A DNA stretch of 64,000 nt from an uncultured bacterium. GTDB taxonomy: Bacteria; Actinomycetota; Coriobacteriia; Coriobacteriales; Coriobacteriaceae. Shown piece by piece: positions 34,347-42,953 of this stretch. The DNA lies in the NCBI GenBank assembly GCA_905214435.1, contig CAJMMA010000003.1, positions 18,370 through 82,369 on the forward strand. Direction: 5' to 3'. Under the pieces are notes generated by a model, which saw only the letters and a list, made by a program, of their open reading frames with translations, was not told where the DNA came from and searched no databases. Positions within the stretch are counted from its first letter, which is position 1. Every line of letters begins with the position of its first letter. The position numbers and the translations under genes are program-made.

Positions 34347-35135
34347 CTAAAACAAGCAGCTCTCAATCAACTCTTTACCGCGCAGGGTGTCGATCCATTT
34401 CTGCGGAATTGCGTCCATGCCGTATGCTGCGCCGGCGAGGGCGCCTGCGACGGCTGCGGTGGTGTCGGTGTCGTCGCCCAGGTTGACGGCGGCAAGCACA
34501 CAATCATCGTAGCTGTTAGTGTTGACGAAGCACCAAGTGGCTGCCTTAAGCGTGTCGCGCACGAAGCCGCCGGATCTGATTTCGTGCTCGGGTGCATCTT
34601 TCAGACAGAGTGTCCATTCGGGGAGCGCGCCGTCCATCTCGGACCTCAACAGTTCGATGAACTTGACACATGACTCGGTCGATGTTCTATGAGCGTGGGT
34701 GATTGCAGAGACCTCACGGATCTCTTTGTCTGTTGCATCGGCAAACGCCAGGGGTGCGATGCGCATGAGCGAGCCGTTGCCGTTGTCGCGCTCGCCGGAG
34801 CCACCCTTGCCGGAGCGAAGGGCGCGGGCGGTCGTTCCTCCGTAGTCGAAGACGCCATCAATCGTGTACTCGTCGTTGGCGATCCAGCTCACGAATTTGT
34901 CGCGCATGTCCTCGGTGTCAATGCGGCCGAGCTCTCTGATGGAGTCGCAGGTGGCGAGCGTCATAGATGTGTCGTCGCTCCAGGTGCCGGCGGTCTGCTC
35001 GTGCGTGCCGTAGCCGATCATGTCGGTGCATTCGAACGTGCCACGAGGTCTGAACTCGTAGGGAACGCCCAGCGCGTCACCGACGGCAAGCCCATAGATG
35101 CAGTCGCGCAGTGTTGTTTTCGGTCTGTGTGTCAT
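34347..35135 (-). CDS. ADP-ribosylglycohydrolase family protein
   Basis: 262 residues. The DraG-type dinuclear Mg site is readable: GTWSDDTSMTLAT near residue 50 and GDDTDTTAAVAGALAGAAYG near residue 218. These enzymes remove ADP-ribose from arginine or other acceptors, or act on nucleic acid adducts. The N-terminal CIYGLAVGDALGVPYEF is standard. GAGGAG precedes ATG 35135. No ADP-ribosyltransferase toxin is visible next to it. The downstream 73-residue gene is probably co-transcribed. Confidence 0.9.
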   Translation of the reverse strand: MTHRPKTTLRDCIYGLAVGDALGVPYEFRPRGTFECTDMIGYGTHEQTAGTWSDDTSMTLATCDSIRELGRIDTEDMRDKFVSWIANDEYTIDGVFDYGGTTARALRSGKGGSGERDNGNGSLMRIAPLAFADATDKEIREVSAITHAHRTSTESCVKFIELLRSEMDGALPEWTLCLKDAPEHEIRSGGFVRDTLKAATWCFVNTNSYDDCVLAAVNLGDDTDTTAAVAGALAGAAYGMDAIPQKWIDTLRGKELIESCLF

Positions 35136-35198
35136 GGAAAGCTCCTCTTTTCCCGGGTGATGTGGAGCGCCGTCGGGGGTATCGGTCGCAACGTGCTG

Positions 35199-36248
35199 CT
35201 ATCCTTGCACTTCGCCATTAGTCGCTTCGTTGATGGCGCGGTACTCGGCACTCAGCTCGCGTGCCAGCTCTTCCTTGCTTGGAAGATACGGCAGGTATTT
35301 GGCGGCAAACACTTGGTCGTTGTCTTCGGGCAGCGTGTACTCGACGATCGAATCGCTTTTGTCCGCGCAGAGCACGATGCCTATGGGCGGATTGTCGCCT
35401 TCGTTCATGAGCTCACGCGTGTAGTAGTTCACATACATTTGCATCTGGCCCAGGTCCTGATGCGTAAGGTCATCGGTCTTAAGGTCGATGAGCACGAAAC
35501 AGCGCATCAGATAGTTGTAAAACACAAGGTCAATATAGAAATGGCGTCCATCAAAGGTGATGCGCTTTTGGCGCGCTTCGAAAGCGAAACCACGGCCAAG
35601 CTCCAGCAGGAACTTCTGAAGATGCGTGATGAGCGCCTGCTCTAGATCGCTTTCGCGAAACGCAGTATCGTCCGAGAAACCTAAAAACTCCAGCACATAT
35701 GGGTCGCGGATGATATCCTCGGGGCGACGAGCCGGGGCGCTCTTTTGGATTTCCTGGGTAACGGCCTCCTTGTCCTTGCTGGCAAGCAGACGCTCGCGGA
35801 ACATGGTGTTGATCTGGCGCTCGAGCTGACGCGTGCTCCAACGAGAATCGGCGCATTCGCTCATGTACCAGGCGCGAGCATCAGGGTCGGGAATGCGCAT
35901 CAACCTGCGGTAATGAGTCCAGCTCAATTCGCTACGCAGTGCGTCGCGAATTGGAAACGCAAGAAAGAACTGACGCATATTGCGAAGGTTTGCGATGCCA
36001 AAGCCTCTTCCGAAATCCGCGGTAAGCCTTCTGGAGAGGCCTGCAATCAATGCCTCTCCATATGCTGCGCGCTCCTCTCCGCCCTGCTCATCAACAATGC
36101 TCTTGCCGATCTCCCAATACGCCTCAACCATCGCAAAGTTAACGGCGGTATAGGCCTTGTCGCGAGCGGCGTTGAGAATCGAGGAAACCTGCTTGTAAAA
36201 AACTTCTGGCACGATTGCCGATTCTCCACGGTTTACCGGTTCGCCCAT
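35199..36248 (-). CDS. YhcG/DUF1016 PD-(D/E)XK nuclease-fold protein
   Basis: About 349 residues from ATG 36248; GTG 36251 directly before it is an alternative. The N-terminal DUF1016_N helical domain (LNAARDKAYTAVNFAMVEAYWEIG; LSRRLTADFGRGFGIANLRNMRQFF) and the C-terminal nuclease (FYIDLVFYNYLMRCFVLIDLKTDDL, about 236-260) are complete; D in YIDLVFY and D-x-K in LIDLKT give the metal site. The family is often found with restriction or mobile loci and is thought to act on DNA, but its role is not settled. It stands alone next to accessory genes here. Confidence 0.9.
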   Translation of the reverse strand: MGEPVNRGESAIVPEVFYKQVSSILNAARDKAYTAVNFAMVEAYWEIGKSIVDEQGGEERAAYGEALIAGLSRRLTADFGRGFGIANLRNMRQFFLAFPIRDALRSELSWTHYRRLMRIPDPDARAWYMSECADSRWSTRQLERQINTMFRERLLASKDKEAVTQEIQKSAPARRPEDIIRDPYVLEFLGFSDDTAFRESDLEQALITHLQKFLLELGRGFAFEARQKRITFDGRHFYIDLVFYNYLMRCFVLIDLKTDDLTHQDLGQMQMYVNYYTRELMNEGDNPPIGIVLCADKSDSIVEYTLPEDNDQVFAAKYLPYLPSKEELARELSAEYRAINEATNGEVQG

Positions 36249-36448
36249 CACTGTCGCCCCACTTTCCTCTTGTGGAATGCATCTTTATCGCATTTAGTTT
36301 AAAGCCTCGCGCGGACACGAATTGCTGTGCTGTCTGGCACCTTCGCATGGGAGCCTTGCGGTGACTAAAATGTGGCCATAGAGGCAGTTTTAGCGAACCT
36401 CGCGGGAGTGACACGCATGGATAACAACACTTTGCTACTCCTTCATGT

Positions 36449-36484
36449 CAAAAATAGGGGCACAGAACGGTATTCCGCGCCCCT
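36449..36484 (-). terminator. Terminator of the PI-PLC gene
   Basis: On the minus strand AGGGGC / GCCCCT closes a GC-rich hairpin followed by ATTTTTG. Confidence 0.75.
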
Positions 36485-36516
36485 GATTGAGCCGATGCGT
36501 CTGAAAACCGGCTTGC

Positions 36517-38981
36517 CTATTCGCTAGCGCCTTCGTTGTTTTCGCGGTCGCTGGCAAGCATTGCTGCGCCGGCGACCGTCGTCGCCACGGCGGCAGCGGC
36601 GAGCCCGGCGGCGATGCCAGAGCCGTCGCCCGTGCCGGCGAGCTTCTCGCCCGAGCCCTTGCTCTTGTTGCCGCCGCCGTTCTTGTCGGCGCCGCCTGCG
36701 TTGGAACCCGTACCGCTGCCGGTGCCGCCCGCACTGCCCGAGGCCGCTACGGTAAAGCTTGCGGATCCGTCGGTGGCAAGCGTGTAGTTTTTCGCCGCGT
36801 CGCCCAACAGGCCTTTCGCACGCACCCAATACGTCCCTGCGGCAAATGCCTCGCCCTCGGCCATCGCCGTTCCCGGAGCGCCGTTCGCGTCGTGCACAAA
36901 CTCGAGCTGGGCCGTGCAGGCATCGGTTTCGAGCTTGCCCTCGAGTGATGCCGCAACCTTGGCGCGCACGTCTTCGCCGGCCTTAAGGCCTTCAAGCCCC
37001 TCAAAATGGGGCGTCAGCGCGCGCGGGTCGATATCGATGGGCACGGAACCCTGCAGCCCCGTAACGGTCTCGTTGCCCAAGGCATCGACATCAACGTATT
37101 CGATGGCAAACGTATGGCCCGAAGCCGCCACGTTGAGTACGTTACTGCTGTCGACAAGGCGGAAATGACCCTCGCCAACGGTCTTTCCATCCTGGAGTGA
37201 GGCATCGCTCAACGAGTCGCCATATGTCATGTGCATGCGGGCTGGGAGGTAGCACGAAGCTGTCTGCTTGTGCTGTGTATCGTAATCGTAATTGCGCTGG
37301 TAGATGCTTCGGGCCAGTGCCGCATCAACAAAGTCGGACGCAATGATGCCAATGTGCTTACGGCAGTCCTCTTTTGTGCCCTCAACTCCGGTATTGTTTA
37401 TATACGAGCTCTTGTACAGGTGCTCGTCGACCACTCGCGCCGCGGTAAAAGGGTTGTTTTGCGTGCAGCTCGTGTAGTTGATAAACCAGCAGCGCTCCGT
37501 TGCCTGCACCGTTGTCCCGTCCGCGGCAGTGATATCTACGGTGCCGCGCTTGAACTCGGCCGCCGCCTTCAGGGCCATATCGACCCAGTCGATTTTACTG
37601 GACCCCGTGCAGTTGTAATGGTCTTGGGCATATACCGCTGTGCTATAGGGCTCTTTGTCGCCCGTATTGCCCGCAGCCTCAAAGCCTTGCTCGTATTTCA
37701 CGAGGCACATGGACTTTCCGGAATGCGCCTTGATTTTGTCGTCCCATTCGGCGAGGTCGAGGCCCCACGTGTGGCCGTCTACGCTGTCGCCGGCGAGTTT
37801 AAATCGACGCAGCAGGACGATCTTTCCGCGCACCTCGTTCAGTGTGGGGACATGGCTCGACGTATAGAACAGATCGGAGTTATTGTCCATAACATTGGCG
37901 AAAGCCGTCGTAACGCTTTCGTCGGTAGCTTCGTCGTTGCCTCGTGACACCGCATGATGAGCGCTTCTGACGGGTTTTCGTTCAAAAATGTTTTGAAGTA
38001 ACCGATGACATCGGAGAGATGTATAAAGCCCCCGTCTTTTTTGAGCAGGTAGCATATTCCATGGTCGATGCCGGGGTCGCCTTTATCGTTGTTCTTTCCA
38101 AGTCGGATATCAAAATAGCGAATGCCTTCGAGCAACTGCGTGGGGATGTAATCCTGCTGGCACTTTGCAAGCGAGGTTTGGGGCTCGGTGTCGTTGTCGA
38201 CGCTGCAGGTGCTCGAATCATGCGTGCCCGGGATGCTCAGCTCGTCGAGGTATTTGTTGCCGTCGACGTATTTCATCCAGCATGGTCCGTCGACGTAGCT
38301 GCTATGCGTGATCCAGTCGATACTTCTAACCGTGGTATTGATCTCGCCCTTGTCGTAACCGACAAGTTCGAGCTCCCACGGAATGCTCTTCCTCTTGTGG
38401 CAGATCTTGTTGTTGTCTTGGTCTTTGCCGTCCTTTTCTATGGCCAGGTAATTAATGTCTTTTTTCTCGTTTGTGCGGTCTCGGATGATGTAGGTTCCGT
38501 TTTGCTGGCGATCGAACGCAAAAGAGCGGCTGGGCTTGTCGTCATGCTCGCCACTCCATACGTGGATGACCTTTCCATCTTTGTCCGAGTCGCCATCGAC
38601 CGACCAAATGCTGTAGCCCGTCTTCTTGTGCTCTTCGAAATTGAGCAGGGTGCGGATGGCATACCAATTTCTATTATCTGTATCGGTCGCCACGTGCTCG
38701 AGGATGAGCTTGTTGGACGTGCCGTCATTAAACAGGTGGCAGACGTTGCCGATGACGTTGCCGTCTTCGTTGACGCTCGCGGTGCGAAAATAGCCCGCGG
38801 GGCGAAGGCGAATGACGAACTTGTCGAGGGTGGCCGCCGGTGTGGGCGTGTCTTCTGCAAATGCCGCGCGCATGGGAAGGCCCAATCCCGCGGTTTCGGG
38901 CAGGCTTACAAATGGCGACAATGCTGCGAGTCCAAGGCCCAGCGTAAACGCTCGGCGACTGATTGCGTGGTGTTCGGTCAT
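36517..38981 (-). pseudogene. Secreted phosphatidylinositol-specific phospholipase C, broken by a 1-nt frameshift
   Basis: The start is ATG 38981 with GGAGGAG. A Tat-like signal (ISRRAFTLGLGLAALSPFV) opens the protein. A ricin-like beta region (about 40-180) precedes the PI-PLC X domain with LSIPGTHDSST (catalytic His, about 252) and GIDHGICYLL (second His). At 37950-37951 the frame breaks: the first frame runs ALIMRCHEATTK to a stop at 37839, while the second continues with VSRGNDEATDES and the rest of the barrel. One extra G after ATGCGG would restore MRVSRGNDEA. The tail has Ig-like sequence, a Gly/Ser linker and LAGTG plus a hydrophobic helix (AAGLAAAAVATTVAGAAMLA), a variant sortase-type anchor. 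It would cleave PI or GPI-like lipids outside the cell. Either a true pseudogene, phase variation or a sequencing error. Confidence 0.85.
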
Positions 38982-39185
38982 AACTCCTCCGTTCGCAGGG
39001 TGCGGCTGTGCGCTCGTTTTGGTCAATATACTGCCCAGATGTTTAAAGACGCCGGTTTAATTGTCTGCGCGGCGCAATAAATCGGCGGGCGGACGTGTTG
39101 GGGTACTTGCTGTTTTCGTATTGTTGTCACATTTGGGTGGTTCCGGCGTCCGGCACCCTCGCGTTCGCCGGCTATCGGCATAAGA

Positions 39186-39215
39186 AAGGGAGGGCCGGCG
39201 AGCCGGTCCTCCCTT
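39186..39215. terminator. Terminator of the first lipoprotein gene (bidirectional)
   Basis: 14-bp stem AAGGGAGGGCCGGC / GCCGGTCCTCCCTT with a GA loop; the minus strand continues into TTTCTTA. Confidence 0.88.
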
Positions 39216-39285
39216 AGTACGAAGCGCTGGGGCACCGCCGCTTATTAGCACTGCGCTCGTGTTTCCCGTTGCGCTCGCCAGTCGC

Positions 39286-39879
39286 TTAGCGCTTGATCTT
39301 GATATCCTCGAGCTTGACGTCCATGGCTTCGGTCTTGGCCTCGGCGATGTCGTCGGCAAACTCCAGGGATTTCATCATGGTCTCGACGGCGTCCTTGTGC
39401 TCTTCGACGTTGTCGATGCGCACGTACACGCTGCCGCCGTCAACGTCGGTGAAGTACTCGGTCGTCACGCCGCCAGTGTGCGTGTAGGAAGCGTTACGCC
39501 AGGACTTGCCGTTGTACTTGACGGGATCATTCTCGGTCCACTCAAAGTCGGTCTTCCACTTGGCCTCGTAGTCGAACAGCTCGTCGGCGTTCTTGTCAGA
39601 GTCGAAGATGGGGATGAAGCGATCGCTGGCGTGCTCGCTCTCGGTGAACTTAAACTGGGCCCTATCGGCCGTGTCGCCGGCAACGTCGGTGATCTCGACG
39701 CCCTCGGGGACCTCGACCTTAAACCAAATGAAGTCGGTCCTCATATCCACGGCTGGCTTTTCCGCGCCGCCGCCACCGCCACTGCCGGTAGCGCCGCCGC
39801 TGCCACCGCAGCCCACCAGGGCAAACGCGGCAAAGAGACTGATGCAGAGGGTGAGAATCGCAAAGGCCTTCTTTTTCAT
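39286..39879 (-). CDS. Lipoprotein, paralogue A of a tandem pair
   Basis: 197 residues with AGGAGG upstream. A signal peptide ends in the lipobox LVGC (about residue 24), followed by a Gly-rich spacer. The mature part starts DFIWFKVEVPEGVEITD and includes DRFIPIFDSDK, FEWTENDPVKYNGKSW and FTDVDGGSVYVRIDN. It is about half identical to the neighbour at 40122-40721 across the whole length, so the pair arose by tandem duplication. No known domain; the final EFADDIAEAKTEAMDVKLED is helical. Likely surface-attached, function unknown. Confidence 0.85.
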   Translation of the reverse strand: MKKKAFAILTLCISLFAAFALVGCGGSGGATGSGGGGGAEKPAVDMRTDFIWFKVEVPEGVEITDVAGDTADRAQFKFTESEHASDRFIPIFDSDKNADELFDYEAKWKTDFEWTENDPVKYNGKSWRNASYTHTGGVTTEYFTDVDGGSVYVRIDNVEEHKDAVETMMKSLEFADDIAEAKTEAMDVKLEDIKIKR

Positions 39880-39951
39880 GGTCGTGTCCTCCTCGATCTG
39901 TAACCGCCCATGGATTACCTGCCTTTACTGTACGCGCGAGTGACTCGTAAG

Positions 39952-39970
39952 GGTGGGCCATGTGTCCCAT
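39952..39970. repeat. 19-bp element upstream of lipoprotein A
   Basis: GGTGGGCCATGTGTCCCAT occurs here and again exactly at 40919-40937 upstream of paralogue B. It is an interrupted palindrome (TGGG...CCCA arms) and may be a shared regulator site or a duplicated leftover. Confidence 0.55.
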
Positions 39971-40022
39971 TCTGATGGTTTGATTTGCGCCGTTAAGTGG
40001 CAATATGCTCGGGCGCAAAAGA

Positions 40023-40052
40023 GGGGAGGGCCGGTGCTGCCGGCTCTCCCCG
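40023..40052 (-). terminator. Terminator of lipoprotein B
   Basis: GGGGAGAGCCGGC / GCCGGCCCTCCCC-type stem on the minus strand followed by TCTTTTG. It is clearly related to the hairpin behind lipoprotein A, so the duplication covered the terminator too. Confidence 0.75.
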
Positions 40053-40121
40053 GGGTTGGGTGCCCGTTGCTTTAATGGGGCGCATGTGCGCAGGTGCGCG
40101 TAGGCGCGTGCGGGTGTCCCG

Positions 40122-40721
40122 TTACTTGATCTCGATGCTCGAAATCTCGACTTCGCGCGCCTCGGAAACTGCCTCTGCCATGTCATCGGGGAATTCGATG
40201 GAGTTGAGGAGCGCCTCGGCTTCTTTCTCGTGCAGGTCGAAGTTCGAGATAAGGACATAGATGCTTCCCGGCTCAACGTCGGTAAAGAGGAGGGTTGTGA
40301 TGCCACTGTTGTCCTCGTACGTTCCGACGAGCCACGTCCTGCCGTTATACTCGACGGACCCGCCATCCTTCCACTGGAACGTATCCCCCTTCTTTTCCGC
40401 CTGGTCGGCGTGGGATTCCTCGGCAGTCAGCGCTTTTTTCCAAACGGGGATAAAACGATCGGCCGAGGCGTTCTCGTCTTCGGGGAAGGTGAGCTGGACC
40501 CTGTCGGCGTTCTTGCCGGCGGAGTCGCTTACGCCGACGCCCTCGGGCATCTCGACCTTAAACCAGATAAAGTCGGTCTTCTTGGCGACGGGGACCTTTT
40601 CCTTGCTCTCGCTCTTGGGGGCGCTGCCGCCGCCCGATGCGCTCCCGCCGCAGCCGACAAGGGCAAACGCGGCAAAGAGGGCGATGCAAAGGGAGAGGAT
40701 CGATAGGGTCTTTTTCTTCAT
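40122..40721 (-). CDS. Lipoprotein, paralogue B of a tandem pair
   Basis: 199 residues from ATG 40721 with AAGGAGG upstream. The signal MKKKTLSILSLCIALFAAFA ends in lipobox LVGC. The mature part mirrors paralogue A: DFIWFKVEMPEGVGVSDSAG, DRFIPVWKKALT, GSVEYNGRTW, FTDVEPGSIYVLISN, EFPDDMAEAVSEAREVE. It differs by an insertion of charged residues (ESHADQAEKKGD). Expressed separately from A, since a terminator and the 19-bp element lie between them. Confidence 0.85.
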   Translation of the reverse strand: MKKKTLSILSLCIALFAAFALVGCGGSASGGGSAPKSESKEKVPVAKKTDFIWFKVEMPEGVGVSDSAGKNADRVQLTFPEDENASADRFIPVWKKALTAEESHADQAEKKGDTFQWKDGGSVEYNGRTWLVGTYEDNSGITTLLFTDVEPGSIYVLISNFDLHEKEAEALLNSIEFPDDMAEAVSEAREVEISSIEIK

Positions 40722-41098
40722 GGTGGCGTCCTCCTTGTCTGCCGATGACATCACGGCGCCGCATGCTGTTGGGGTACTGATTGCGCTGGCGGCGGATGTC
40801 TCTGTGTACTGTGCGGCTTATGCCTCCGTTCATCGCTTATGGCCGTTGCTCGGCCGTGCCCCAACGGGTCCCTTACTTATAGATATGCCCCAGTTTGTGC
40901 CGTTCGGGAGTCTCGAAAGGTGGGCCATGTGTCCCATGTTTGCGGCGCCGACGCCTATCGTTCGTCATAGAAATCCGCGATGGCCAGGTGTGCTGACGCT
41001 CATGTGCTTATGGGCTAGACTTAGCATCATTACGTGTTTGATGCGGTTGGTCGGCGGTTGCCGCCCGACCGATCTATATGACTTGAAGGTGCATACGT
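40722..41098. other. Spacer between lipoprotein B and fchA, with second copy of the 19-bp element
   Basis: No gene is visible. The exact repeat GGTGGGCCATGTGTCCCAT is at 40919-40937. The fchA ribosome site GAAGG lies near 41085. Confidence 0.5.
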
Positions 41099-41731
41099 AT
41101 GAGCCAAGAGATGATGGACAAGACCTGCCGCGGGTTTGCCGAGGCGCTGGCCGCGCGCGAGCCGGTTCCCGGCGGTGGCAGCGCGAGCGCCTTTGTGGGC
41201 GCGCTGGGCGCCTCGCTGTGCGGAATGGTCGCACGCTACGGGGCGACCAATCCCGCGCTTGCTGATCGTGCGGATGACCTGACGCGTGCGTTTGCCCATG
41301 CTGATGGGCTGGCCCAGGAGCTTGTCGAGTTGGTTGCCGAGGACGTTCGTGCCTATGGGCAGGTGTCCGCGGCATACGGTATTCCGCGTGACGATCCGGC
41401 TCGAGCGACCGCGATTCAGGATGCGCTGCATGTGGCCGCTATGCCGCCGTATCGCATTATGGATGCCTGCGGGCGTGCACTGGCGCTGCTCGAGGACATG
41501 GCCGACAAGGGTTCGCGTCAGCTGCTGTCCGATGTGGCGTGCGGCGCCGTGTTCTGCCGTTCTGCTATGCAGGGCGCGAGCTTGACGCTCTTTGCGAACA
41601 CCACGTCTATGAAGGATCGTGCACGCGCCGAGGAGCTCGAGGCAGCGTGCGATGAGCTGCTGGATACGTGGCTGCCGCGCGCCGATGCGCTGGCGCGCCG
41701 CGCCGCCGACGCTGCAAGGAAGAGAGGATAG
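41099..41731 (+). CDS. fchA: Methenyl-THF cyclohydrolase FchA (cyclodeaminase/cyclohydrolase family)
   Basis: 210 residues, all helical, of the FTCD cyclodeaminase-like family. The folate-binding loop PVPGGGSASAFVGALGASL (about 22-40) is intact. It opens 5,10-methenyl-THF to 10-formyl-THF or the reverse. It is followed 2 bp later by folD, and that FolD has lost its own cyclohydrolase residues, which gives strong context for FchA as the working cyclohydrolase. Alternative family members act as formimino-THF cyclodeaminase, but no histidine degradation genes are near. Confidence 0.88.
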   Translation: MSQEMMDKTCRGFAEALAAREPVPGGGSASAFVGALGASLCGMVARYGATNPALADRADDLTRAFAHADGLAQELVELVAEDVRAYGQVSAAYGIPRDDPARATAIQDALHVAAMPPYRIMDACGRALALLEDMADKGSRQLLSDVACGAVFCRSAMQGASLTLFANTTSMKDRARAEELEAACDELLDTWLPRADALARRAADAARKRG

Positions 41732-41733
41732 CC

Positions 41734-42588
41734 ATGGCTGAACTGCTGAAGGGTGCTCCCGTTGCTCGCGCTTTGACTGAGGAACTTGCTGCTCGCTGCG
41801 CAGTCCTGCGCGAGCGGGGCGTTGTTCCGACGTTGGCTATCGTGCGTGTAGGCGAACGCGAGGACGACCTGTCCTACGAGCGCGGTGCGCTCAAGCGCTG
41901 CGAGAAGGTTGGCATTGAAGCTCGCCGCGTTTTGCTTCCCGCCGATGTTTCGCAGGACGAGCTGTTGGCGGCCATCGAGGACATCAATTCCGACCCCGCT
42001 GTTCATAGCTGCCTGATGTTCCGCCCGCTGCCCGCCGGCCTTGACGAGGACGCGGTTGCCTCGGCACTCGATCCCGCCAAGGACGTTGACTCCATGACGC
42101 CGGCTTCGCTGCTCACCACGCTTTCGGGGCGCGGCGAGGGTTTTGCCCCCTGCACAGCCGAAGCCGTGCTTGCTTTGCTGGATCATTACGGCGTTGAGCT
42201 GGATGGAGCTAAGGTTGCTGTGGTCGGTCGGTCTCTGGTGATTGGCCGTCCCGTTGCCGCCATGCTTACGGCTCGCAATGCCACTGTGACGACGTGCCAT
42301 ACGCATACGCATGACTTGGCCGCTGAGTGCCGTGCTGCCGACATTGTGGTTGCGGCCGTTGGACGCGCGCGTACGATTGGCGTGGATGCCGTTCGCGAGG
42401 ACCAGACGATCATCGATGTTGGCATTAACTGGGATGAGGACGCTGGCAAGCTGGTGGGTGACGTCGATTTTGTTGCCGCGGAGCCGGTCGTTAACGCCAT
42501 CACGCCCGTGCCGGGCGGCGTGGGCGCCGTGACGACGGCGATCCTCGCCAAACACGTGATCGAAGCGGCCGAGCGCGCATCGAAATAG
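41734..42588 (+). CDS. folD: FolD-like methylene-THF dehydrogenase lacking cyclohydrolase residues
   Basis: 284 residues from ATG 41734; AGAGAGGA lies upstream and inside fchA. The dehydrogenase frame is complete: KDVDSMTPASLLT, VAVVGRSLVIGRPVAAML (NADP loop) and AITPVPGGVGAVTTAIL. Against E. coli FolD the catalytic Tyr is kept (Y48), but the essential Lys of Y-x-x-x-K is A52 and the Gln of QLPLP is F96 (MFRPLP). The Asp of KDVD is kept (D117). Loss of Lys and Gln removes cyclohydrolase activity in this family while dehydrogenase can survive. Works with FchA directly upstream and fhs at 27402. Confidence 0.9.
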   Translation: MAELLKGAPVARALTEELAARCAVLRERGVVPTLAIVRVGEREDDLSYERGALKRCEKVGIEARRVLLPADVSQDELLAAIEDINSDPAVHSCLMFRPLPAGLDEDAVASALDPAKDVDSMTPASLLTTLSGRGEGFAPCTAEAVLALLDHYGVELDGAKVAVVGRSLVIGRPVAAMLTARNATVTTCHTHTHDLAAECRAADIVVAAVGRARTIGVDAVREDQTIIDVGINWDEDAGKLVGDVDFVAAEPVVNAITPVPGGVGAVTTAILAKHVIEAAERASK

Positions 42589-42625
42589 GCGTTTTGGGCT
42601 GTTTGAGGGGTTAGTTCTATACCCC

Positions 42626-42855
42626 GTGGACAAAAAATGCCAAATATGAGTAGTGTTGCCAAGATACTCACATATATTTTAGGCTAATTTGGCTCTCTAA
42701 CGATATTTATTATCGATAGAGAGCCTATTTTATTGGACCTATGAGGAATTACATCATCTAATTTTTGAACAAATGTAGACTTTCGACACCCATGCGTAGC
42801 AAAATTGCTGTTACTAAATTGGTGACAGTACTCATATTTGGCATTTTTTGACCAC
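42626..42855. mobile_element. 230-bp MITE-like element with 37-bp terminal inverted repeats
   Basis: Left arm 42626-42662 and right arm 42819-42855 match in 33 of 37 positions as inverted repeats (GTGGACAAAAAATGCCAAAT against its near-copy GTGGTCAAAAAATGCCAAAT). The element is far more AT-rich than the genome, has no transposase and no clear target duplication. Inside sits a long hairpin (42691-42725). Each arm also carries an ATG: the left could start a 16-residue peptide (42637-42687, plus), the right a 28-residue one (42758-42844, minus), both beginning MPNMS; neither has a ribosome site. Confidence 0.65.
42691..42733 (+). terminator. Long hairpin inside the MITE-like element, terminator-like
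   Basis: GGCTCTCTA and CGATA pair with TATCG and TAGAGAGCC around a TTTAT loop (one A-A mismatch), followed by TATTTTATT. It could end transcription from folD. Confidence 0.65.
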
Positions 42856-42953
42856 AGAGGTCTCGAGGGGGCTCGAGGGGTCGCGGTTTCGCCCTTTTTG
42901 CGCCGAAGCGATACACTGTTACCGTTTGATTTCTTCGCTCAAGGAGGATGCGC

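Noticed and set aside
34347..36248. Complete DarTG- or restriction-type defence system
   Set aside because: The hydrolase and nuclease are present, but no ADP-ribosyltransferase, methylase or specificity subunit lies beside them.
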